Part shown: positions 1-5,500 of the stretch, in pieces
How the letters are laid out: every line of letters starts with the position of its first letter
Position numbering within the stretch: the first letter of the stretch is position 1
Assembly (NCBI GenBank): GCA_013696385.1
Contig: JACCYR010000402.1
Location: forward strand, 1 to 7,707
Reading direction: 5' to 3'
Length of the DNA: 7,707 nucleotides
DNA from: Acidobacteriota bacterium
GTDB taxonomy: Bacteria > Acidobacteriota > Blastocatellia > Pyrinomonadales > Pyrinomonadaceae
Notes under the pieces: generated by a model
The model's input: only the letters and a program-made list of their open reading frames with translations
The model's database searches: none
What the model was told of the DNA's origin: nothing
Program-made: the position numbers and the translations under genes

Positions 1-6
1 ACTCGG

Positions 7-34
7 CAATCTAAAATCTGAAATTTGGGATTGA
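7..34. repeat. Heptamer-phased imperfect inverted repeat upstream of rplA
   Basis: Four consecutive 7-base units can be read: CAATCTA, AAATCTG, AAATTTG, GGATTGA. The outer bases CAATC (7-11) and GATTG (29-33) pair, as do AAAT (14-17) and ATTT (23-26), giving a weak hairpin. It lies at the end of the presumed rplK-rplA spacer. The same 7-base periodicity appears in three other spacers of this window, which is why I list it. Function unknown. Confidence 0.5.
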
Positions 35-42
35 ATGAGGGA

Positions 43-57
43 GAAGTTAAAAACTTC
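43..57 (+). other. Small perfect hairpin before the rplA ribosome binding site
   Basis: GAAGTT (43-48) and AACTTC (52-57) are perfectly complementary with a 3-base AAA loop, ending 10 bases before the SD core. There is no U tract after it, so it is not an intrinsic terminator. It could modulate rplA translation or be incidental. Confidence 0.35.
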
Positions 58-67
58 GCTAAAACCT

Positions 68-72
68 AGGAG
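68..72 (+). promoter_or_regulatory. Ribosome binding site of rplA
   Basis: AGGAG lies 5 nt before the ATG at 78. It is a strong SD core and fixes the rplA start. Confidence 0.85.
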
Positions 73-77
73 ATAAA

Positions 78-770
78 ATGAAAAGAGGAAAAAAATATCG
101 GGCGGCTTTGGAAAAAGTAGAGCCGAATAAGAAATATGATTTGCCGGAAGGCATCGCTAAAGTAAAAGAAATTGCCTTTGCAAATTTTGATGAATCAGTT
201 GAATTGACAATGTGGCTGGGCGTTGACCCGCGAAAAGCCGACCAGCTTGTGCGCGGAACAATTATTTTGCCGCACGGTTTGGGCGGAACAGCTAAACGGA
301 TTGTCGTTATCGCGCAAGGTGATAAAATTAGAGAGGCGGAAGAAGCTGGCGCGGATTTTGCGGGCGGCGAGGAATTGGTTGATAAAATCAAAGGCGGTTG
401 GCTCGATTTTGATGCTGTAATTGCTACGCCCGATATGATGCGCGTCGTGGGAACGCTCGGAAAAGTTTTAGGTCCACGCGGTTTAATGCCGAACCCGAAA
501 ACGGGAACGGTTACGATGGATGTCAAAAAAGCCATCGAAGAAACCAAAGCCGGTAAAGTCGAATATCGCGTTGATAAAACGGGCGTAATTCATACGCCGG
601 TTGGAAAAGTTTCGTTTGACGAAACAAAACTTCTCGAAAACACAAAAGTTTTAATTAATGCCGTTCTGAAAGCCAAACCGACGACGGCAAAAGGTCGTTA
701 CTTAAAGAAAATCAACTTAGCGGCAACCATGAGTCCAGGCGTTTTGCTCGACGAATTAGCATACGTCTAA
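78..770 (+). CDS. rplA: 50S ribosomal protein L1
   Basis: L1 binds 23S rRNA to form the mobile L1 stalk, which helps move deacylated tRNA out of the E site. In many bacteria it also represses translation of its own rplK-rplA mRNA. The product is 230 residues, normal for the family. The N-terminus MKRGKKYR and the basic RGTIILPHG region (59-67) are typical. The family signature sits at about 128-145 (GKVLGPRGLMPNPKTGTV), followed by the C-terminal KGRYLKKI and TMSPG stretches (205-221). Domain I is split between the two ends of the chain, with domain II inserted in the middle. The start is supported by AGGAG 5 nt upstream. The gene runs into rplJ with a 24-nt gap, so the two are almost certainly co-transcribed. 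rplK (L11) is expected just upstream, outside the window. Identification is secure; nothing is truncated. Confidence 0.98.
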   Translation: MKRGKKYRAALEKVEPNKKYDLPEGIAKVKEIAFANFDESVELTMWLGVDPRKADQLVRGTIILPHGLGGTAKRIVVIAQGDKIREAEEAGADFAGGEELVDKIKGGWLDFDAVIATPDMMRVVGTLGKVLGPRGLMPNPKTGTVTMDVKKAIEETKAGKVEYRVDKTGVIHTPVGKVSFDETKLLENTKVLINAVLKAKPTTAKGRYLKKINLAATMSPGVLLDELAYV

Positions 771-777
771 ACGAAGC

Positions 778-783
778 GAGGAG
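778..783 (+). promoter_or_regulatory. Ribosome binding site of rplJ
   Basis: GAGGAG lies 11 nt before the ATG at 795. The spacing is on the long side but usable. The whole rplA-rplJ gap is 24 nt, so no long L10-type leader can precede rplJ. Confidence 0.7.
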
Positions 784-794
784 CGAATAAAGAA

Positions 795-1526
795 ATGAAA
801 ACAAGAGAGCAAAAACAGAAAGATTTGAACGCCCTCACGGAACAGTTAAACAATTCAAAATCCGCGATGGTCATTAGTTTTAATAAAGTTACGGTCAATA
901 AAGACCAAGAGTTTCGCCATCAGTTGCGTGAAGCCAGTGCTAATTATCAAATTGTAAAAAATACAATCGCCCGGCTTGCCGTGAAAGGCACGCCGTATGA
1001 AGGCGCAGGCGAACATTTTAAAGGCGTAACGGCAATCGCTTGGACTCAAAGCGATCCGGTTATTTTGTCCAAAGCAGTTTCTAAATTTATTAAAGACAAT
1101 GCCGAACTTTATACATTTAAAGCCGGTATAGTTGACGGCAGAGTAGTGAACTTAAAACAGGTTCAGGAAATCGCCAGTCTACCGTCGAAGGAAGAACTTA
1201 TTTCCAAGCTGTTATTTGTTATCAATGCCCAAGCGCAACGCATCGTGACGGTTATCAATGCCGTGCCGCGTAATTTGGCGGTTGTCATTAAACAAATTGG
1301 TGAAGGAAAACCTGAAGTTCAGGCAGAACAGAAAATTGAAGCGAAGGAAGAACAAGCAGAGATAAAACCGGAAGAAACTATGCAAGCGGAAACCGAACAA
1401 ATCTCTGAGCAAAATGCTGAAACGGAAGAAAAACCGGAAACCGTAGCACAAGAATCTGAACAAAATGCCGAACCGGAAACTTCGCAAGAAGCAACGCCGC
1501 AAGCAGAAGAAGAAAAGTCAGAATAG
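795..1526 (+). CDS. rplJ: 50S ribosomal protein L10, with long acidic C-terminal tail
   Basis: L10 anchors dimers of L7/L12 to 23S rRNA at the base of the factor-binding stalk. The first 170 residues look like normal L10: the N-terminal rRNA-binding part contains the VKNTIARLA motif (54-62), and LPSKEEL (129-135) starts the long C-terminal helix. That helix carries three successive roughly 10-residue hydrophobic segments (about 141-170: FVINAQAQRI, VTVINAVPRN, LAVVIKQIGE), resembling L10 of species with three L12 dimers. Usual L10 length is about 165-180; this one has 243 residues. The extra part (171-243) holds 24 Glu, 6 Lys and no Asp or Arg, is rich in Gln, Ala, Thr and Pro, and is probably disordered. 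It contains a 17-residue duplication (204-220 and 221-237, each beginning SEQNAE). The frame stays open through the tail with no sign of a frameshift. It shares an operon with rplA; rplL follows after 245 nt. Confidence 0.96.
   Translation: MKTREQKQKDLNALTEQLNNSKSAMVISFNKVTVNKDQEFRHQLREASANYQIVKNTIARLAVKGTPYEGAGEHFKGVTAIAWTQSDPVILSKAVSKFIKDNAELYTFKAGIVDGRVVNLKQVQEIASLPSKEELISKLLFVINAQAQRIVTVINAVPRNLAVVIKQIGEGKPEVQAEQKIEAKEEQAEIKPEETMQAETEQISEQNAETEEKPETVAQESEQNAEPETSQEATPQAEEEKSE
1404..1505 (+). repeat. 51-bp tandem duplication in the 3' end of rplJ
   Basis: Two adjacent 51-nt units (1404-1454 and 1455-1505) both start with codons for SEQNAE. About the first 24 bases match with 3 differences, two of them synonymous; the rest has diverged but keeps Glu/Gln/Ala/Thr/Pro codons. 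It looks like an old in-frame duplication that helped lengthen the acidic tail of L10. Confidence 0.55.
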
Positions 1527-1596
1527 AAAAAGTTTTCTAGCCGATTCACTCAAGGATAAACGGGCAAAGCGATGAGTCAGGTCGCTGTTATCGCCC

Positions 1597-1643
1597 GGAC
1601 GCGCTGATTAGTTTGTGGTGCAACCAAACGAGAAAGTGCGTCC
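1597..1643 (+). promoter_or_regulatory. Long hairpin in the rplJ-rplL spacer
   Basis: GGACGCGCT (1597-1605) pairs with AGTGCGTCC (1635-1643), 9 bp including one G-U. Next comes a symmetric 5 x 5 internal loop, GATTA against GAGAA, whose edges could form sheared G-A pairs. GTTTG (1611-1615) then pairs with CAAAC (1625-1629); an alternative register gives 7 bp with a 2-nt bulge. No U tract follows, so it is not a terminator. Confidence 0.55.
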
Positions 1644-1655
1644 CGTGGGTTCTCG
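1629..1655 (+). promoter_or_regulatory. Alternative helix competing with the long hairpin
   Basis: CGAGAA (1629-1634) and TTCTCG (1650-1655) form a perfect 6-bp stem. Its 5' arm and loop use bases 1629-1643, which form the 3' side of the 1597-1643 hairpin, so the two structures exclude each other. This is the arrangement expected of a two-state RNA, though 6 bp can arise by chance. Confidence 0.35.
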
Positions 1656-1674
1656 CGGCTGACACAGACAAAGC

Positions 1675-1725
1675 CGTTAATCGTAAATCGTGAATAGAAA
1701 AATACGATTAGCGATTAACGATATT
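1675..1725. repeat. Heptamer-phased inverted repeat upstream of rplL
   Basis: From 1677 the sequence divides exactly into 7-base units: TTAATCG, TAAATCG, TGAATAG, AAAAATA, CGATTAG, CGATTAA, CGATATT. The first and later units are reverse complements: 1675-1692 pairs with 1703-1720 with one mismatch (A1685/A1710) and two G-U pairs, around a 10-base A-rich loop. It ends 33 nt before the rplL SD and has no U tract. It belongs with the other heptamer elements of this window. Confidence 0.7.
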
Positions 1726-1753
1726 ACAAATAATAAAATACAAGAACCCTAGT

Positions 1754-1760
1754 GGGAGGA
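1754..1760 (+). promoter_or_regulatory. Ribosome binding site of rplL
   Basis: GGGAGGA lies 11 nt before the ATG at 1772. It is a strong SD core, fitting the high synthesis rate needed for L12, which is present in several copies per ribosome. Confidence 0.8.
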
Positions 1761-1771
1761 AATAATTTATC

Positions 1772-2167
1772 ATGGCAATTACAAAAGATGAAGTAGTCGA
1801 ATATTTGAAAAGTATGACGCTTTTAGAAGCGTCGGAATTAGTCAAGGAATTGGAAGAAGTTTTCGGTGTTTCAGCCGCTGCGGCTGCCGCGCCGATGGCA
1901 ATGGCGGCTGGTGCTGGCGCGGGCGGTGATGCCGCGCCTGCTGAAGCTGAAAAAGATACTTTTGATGTCGTCTTGACCGCTGCCGGTGGAAACAAGATTT
2001 CCGTCATCAAGATTGTTCGTGAAGTTGTCGCCGGTCTTGGCTTAAAAGAAGCTAAAGAATTGGTTGACAGTGCACCGAAAGCCATCAAAGAAGGCATTTC
2101 CGCCGCCGAAGCCGAAGAAATCAAAACAAAATTGACCGATGCCGGCGCAACAGTTGAAGTTAAATAA
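1772..2167 (+). CDS. rplL: 50S ribosomal protein L7/L12
   Basis: L7/L12 forms dimers on L10. Its C-terminal domains recruit translational GTPases (EF-Tu, EF-G, IF2, RF3) and stimulate GTP hydrolysis. The product is 131 residues, slightly longer than the usual 120-130. Residues 1-32 form the N-terminal dimerisation and L10-binding region, ending in the typical EVFGVSAAAA. Residues 34-60 are a flexible Ala/Gly/Pro hinge. Residues 62-131 are the globular C-terminal domain with the factor-binding face: K75, K80 and R83 match E. coli K65, K70 and R73 by alignment, followed by GLGLKEAKELV and the terminal ATVEVK. There is one extra residue between R83 and GLGL compared with E. coli. A strong SD supports the start. 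It follows rplJ after a structured spacer and is followed by a long perfect hairpin. Confidence 0.98.
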   Translation: MAITKDEVVEYLKSMTLLEASELVKELEEVFGVSAAAAAAPMAMAAGAGAGGDAAPAEAEKDTFDVVLTAAGGNKISVIKIVREVVAGLGLKEAKELVDSAPKAIKEGISAAEAEEIKTKLTDAGATVEVK

Positions 2168-2181
2168 TTTAATTGTTACAC

Positions 2182-2235
2182 TAAAGATGACAAGCGTCTG
2201 AATAGACAACTAATTTCCGACGCTTGTCATCTTTA
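2182..2235 (+). terminator. 17-bp perfect hairpin after rplL (attenuator or RNase III site)
   Basis: Bases 2182-2198 and 2219-2235 are perfect reverse complements (core GATGACAAGCGTC), with a 20-nt loop, 14 nt after the rplL stop. Only TTTATTA ends and follows the stem, so the U tract is poor and full termination is doubtful. In E. coli the rplL-rpoB gap holds a partial terminator and an RNase III processing site; this hairpin sits where either would. The pairing is certain, the role is inferred. Confidence 0.6.
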
Positions 2236-2273
2236 TTACAGCAATTTTAGGTTTTATTGAGTTTTTAGGCGAA

Positions 2274-2332
2274 GAGAAGTTTTTTCTCGAAAAACATTGG
2301 AGATAAGTGTCCTTTTTGGCACTCTCGAAAAA
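2274..2332 (+). other. Two small hairpins flanked by a 10-bp direct repeat
   Basis: GAGAA (2274-2278) pairs with TTCTC (2284-2288). AGTGTCC (2306-2312) pairs with GGCACT (2318-2323) with one bulged U. TCTCGAAAAA occurs twice, at 2285-2294 and 2323-2332, on either side of the second hairpin. No gene is visible here. This may be an operator-like or RNA-protein site, or chance in AT-rich DNA. Confidence 0.25.
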
Positions 2333-2363
2333 TTTAAATCATAGCAAAACTGCTAATAATTAA

Positions 2364-2393
2364 GCGGTCAGGGCATACTTTACCCTCGACCGC
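2364..2393 (+). terminator. Second strong hairpin in the rplL-rpoB spacer
   Basis: GCGGTCAGGG (2364-2373) pairs with CCCTCGACCGC (2383-2393): 10 bp with one bulged C (2387) and a 9-nt loop. The run TTTTCTT begins 10 nt after the stem, too far for a textbook intrinsic terminator. It could act as a pause, attenuator or processing site ahead of rpoB. Confidence 0.4.
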
Positions 2394-2408
2394 ATTTGCC
2401 GTCTTTTC

Positions 2409-2439
2409 TTGAAAATTTGTCGGGAGATTTTAAGATAAT
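2409..2439 (+). promoter_or_regulatory. Weak candidate sigma-70-type promoter for rpoB
   Basis: TTGAAA (2409-2414) matches 5 of 6 bases of a -35 box. GATAAT (2434-2439) matches 5 of 6 of a -10 box, but the spacing is 19 nt. TAAGAT (2431-2436) at 16 nt is an alternative with 4 of 6. AT-rich DNA yields such pairs often. It would give rpoBC a transcript of their own downstream of both hairpins. Confidence 0.25.
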
Positions 2440-2520
2440 GAATCTTACCAACAAAAGATATTTAAATCAACAATAATTTTGCAATCGGCGGTTTTCAGGT
2501 TTTACCTAAAATACAAAATC

Positions 2521-2555
2521 AAATCGCAAATCGCAAATCTAAAATCGAAAATTAT
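2521..2555. repeat. Heptamer array abutting the rpoB start codon
   Basis: Five exact 7-base units fill the space up to the ATG: AAATCGC, AAATCGC, AAATCTA, AAATCGA, AAATTAT. Unlike the other three elements it has no clear reverse arm. It sits where an SD site should be and contains no purine-rich GGAG-like core, so the rpoB 5' region is A-rich and probably unstructured. Confidence 0.7.
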
Positions 2556-5500
2556 ATGATTGTCAATCCGCTACAAATAAATACTAACGGGCTTGGTCGC
2601 CGAACGAGTCGTGCGCCTGAGCGCGTGGATTTTTCAAAAATTTATACATCCGCCCGCATTCCGAATCTGATCGAAGTGCAGCGCGAATCATACAATCGTT
2701 TTTTGCAGATGGATTTGATTCCCGAAGAACGCGATATGGTCGGGCTGCAAACGGTTTTTCAATCCATCTTTCCGGTTTCGGATTTCCGCGAAACGGCAAC
2801 GCTCGAATTTGTCGAATACCAAATCGGCAATTGGCAGTGCAAATGCGGAAATCTCGAAGGCTTGGAACATCTCCGCGCAAACTGTCAGGAATGCAGCGCG
2901 AAAATCAAAGTTGACCCGTTTAATCCGGCGGAAGTTCTCTGCACAAATTGCGGAACTTTTAACATCGTGCGCCCGAAACTTTGTTCAAATTGCGGCGAGC
3001 CGGTCGGTCTCAAACATAAACACGACCAACAAGAATGTCAAGAGCGCGGCACGTCTTACAGCGTTCCGCTGAAAGTCAAAATCCGTTTAACCGTCTATGA
3101 TAAGGACGCGGAAACGGGCGTTTCGACCATCCGCGACATCAAGGAAGAAGACGTTTTCTTTGGCGAAATTCCGCTGATGACCGACAACGGAACATTTGTT
3201 ATTAACGGCACGGAGCGCGTTATCGTTTCGCAGCTGCATCGAAGCCCCGGCGTATTTTACAAAGGCGACCGCGATACATATCTAGCGAAAATCATTCCGT
3301 ATCGCGGTTCTTGGGTGGAGTTTGAATATGACCAAAAAGGAATTTTGCACGCACGGCTCGGCAAACGCAAAATTTTGGCGACGATTTTCCTGCGGGCATT
3401 GGGTTTGTGGCTCAATCCGCAGATTGATATGAAAACCGTTTCCGACAATATTTTAGAAGAGGTTGTCAAAAACGCTGAATTTTCCAACGCCGACATTCTG
3501 CGCCGATTTTATGTAACGGACGAAGTGAGCGTCGAAAAAGGCAAACTTTTTGTGAAGGTTAAAGAAGACGGTGAAACCAATCTCAGCGGAATGCGTGCCG
3601 AAGAAGATATTACCCAAAAGAAAGAAGTAATTGTTAGAAGCGGGAAGAAAATTACCGCTTCGGCTTTGCGCGAGTTGCGGAAAATCGGCACGGATAAAGT
3701 TGAAGTGTCGCTTGCCGATTTTGAAGGCGCGTATGCTTTGGACGACGTTGTAAATACCGAAACAGGCGAAGTCGTTCTCGAAGCAAACAACGAGATTACG
3801 TCCGCTAAACTCCAGCAAATTGTTGAAGAAGGGTTGGAAAATTTTTCGGTGTTCTTCCCTGAACAAGATATTATTGGCAGCATAATTTCGCAGACTTTGA
3901 AGAAAGACACAATTACTAAACCGGTTGATGCGCTGCTGGAAATTTACCGGAAAATGCGTCCGGGCGATCCGCCGACCGTGCCGACCTCGTATCGTCTTCT
4001 GGAAGGAATGTTTTTCGATGCGCGAAGATTTGATTTGTCGCGTGTCGGGCGTTTGAAATTCAATATCAAAATGGGCAGACCGGGACGCGAGGATTTAAAT
4101 AATTCGCTTCTCGAAGCCAAAGATTTTTACGAAGTCGTCAATTATTTGCTGCGGATGAAAAAAGACAGCGAACATTATTATCAAGACGACATTGACCATT
4201 TGGGAAATCGTCGGGTTCGCGCCGTCGGTGAACTGCTGGAAAATCAATTCCGTATCGGATTAGAGAGAATGGAACGCGCCATCAAGGAAAAAATGTCCAT
4301 TCAGCAAGATATGCACACGACGATGCCGCGCGATCTGGTTAATGCCAAACCGGTAACGGCGGCTGTCCGTGAGTTTTTCGGCTCGTCGCAATTGTCGCAG
4401 TTTATGGACCAAACCAATCCGCTGTCGGAAATTACGCACAAACGCCGTCTGTCCGCACTTGGACCGGGCGGTTTATCGCGTGAACGCGCCGGATTTGAAG
4501 TCCGCGACGTTCACCCGACGCATTACGGGCGCATTTGTCCGATTGAAACGCCGGAAGGTCCAAACATCGGTTTAATTTCGAGTCTTTCGTGCTTTGCACG
4601 GATCAATGAATTTGGTTTTATCGAATCGCCATATCGCAAAGTCGAAGATGGGCGCGTGGTCGAATACGCCAAAGTTATTAACGGCGGTGATACCGATTTA
4701 AAACCAAATGTGCATATTCCGTTGGAGCAAATCGAAGCGGCAAATAAGAAACTCAAAAAGGGTAAACGCGAAGCCGAATTTGAACCGTTTCCATTTTATC
4801 AGACGGCTTGGGAAGAAGACAGATACATCATCGGGCAGGCAAATATCGAACTCGATGAAAACGGTTATATTGTTAATGAACGAAACGCGGCGCGTAAAAA
4901 AGGTGAGTTTATCACAGCTGACCGCGATGAAATTCAGTATATGGATGTCAGCCCGAAACAACTCGTTTCGGTTGCCGCGTCCTTAGTTCCGTTTCTCGAA
5001 AACGATGACGCGAACCGCGCTTTGATGGGTTCAAATATGCAGCGTCAATCCGTTCCTTTGTTGCGGGCTGAATCGCCGTATGTCGGAACGGGAATGGAAG
5101 CAATCGCGGCGCGTGATTCGGGTGCGGTGGTTATCGCCAAACGCGACGGCGTGGTTGATTATGTTGATTCCGAGCGCATTATCGTTAAAGCCGATAACCA
5201 AGTCGGCGGCACGATTTCGCGGGAAGTTACGGCGGATATTTATAGTTTAGTCAAATTTACGCGGTCAAATCAAAATACTTGTATCAATCAACGTGCCATT
5301 GTGCAAGTCGGCGAAAGAGTCAAAAAAGGTCAAGTTATCGCCGACGGACCTTGCACAGACAGAGGCGAACTTGCACTCGGCAGAAATGTTCTTGTGGCGT
5401 TTATGTCCTGGCGCGGTTACAACTTTGAGGACGCAATTTTGGTTTCGGAACGCCTTGTGAAAGAAGATTATTACACTTCGATTCACATTGAAGAACTCGA

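Larger units (their letters stand above)
1527..1771 (+). ncRNA. Structured rplJ-rplL intergenic RNA, possible cis-regulatory leader of rplL
   Basis: This 245-nt spacer is long for an rplJ-rplL junction (about 66 nt in E. coli). No credible protein is encoded. Predicted elements in order: an interrupted hairpin at 1561-1597 (CGGGC with GCCCG outside, AGCGA with TCGCT inside); a strong hairpin at 1597-1643; a helix competing with it at 1629-1655; a small hairpin at 1656-1676 (CGGCT with AGCCG); and a heptamer-phased hairpin at 1675-1720. The rplL SD follows at 1754. Nested complementarity with little spare sequence suggests a folded RNA that could control L12 output. I could not match it by eye to the known L10 leader or any riboswitch. 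Pairing is seen; function is inferred. Confidence 0.5.

Noticed and set aside
771..794. Canonical L10 leader upstream of rplJ
   Set aside because: The gap is only 24 nt, too short for the L10-binding kinked helix; nothing comparable is visible at the 3' end of rplA.
1555..1597. Possible pseudoknot: GATAA (1555-1559) with TTATC (1588-1592) crossing CGGGC/GCCCG
   Set aside because: The connecting segments would be 1 and 0 nt long, which is geometrically doubtful; the pairings are better seen as alternatives.
1556..1602. Resemblance of ACGGGCAAAGC and GGACGC to parts of the c-di-GMP-I riboswitch
   Set aside because: The order and spacing of the conserved GGCAAACC and GACGCAAAGCC blocks are wrong, and no tetraloop-receptor helix pair is visible. 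The match is only a few bases.
1572..1607. An 11-codon open frame (MSQVAVIARTR) in the rplJ-rplL spacer
   Set aside because: It has no well-placed SD and overlaps hairpin arms that explain the sequence better.
2438..2476. A 12-codon open frame (MNLTNKRYLNQQ) with GGGAG 11 nt upstream, possible leader peptide before rpoB
   Set aside because: It has no regulatory codon run, the SD spacing is long, and AT-rich spacers produce such short frames often. Conservation or ribosome profiling would be needed.
4380..4475. Rifampicin-resistance substitution in RpoB
   Set aside because: The major positions D618, H628 and S633 carry the sensitive-type residues; the two small differences from E. coli are not classic resistance changes.
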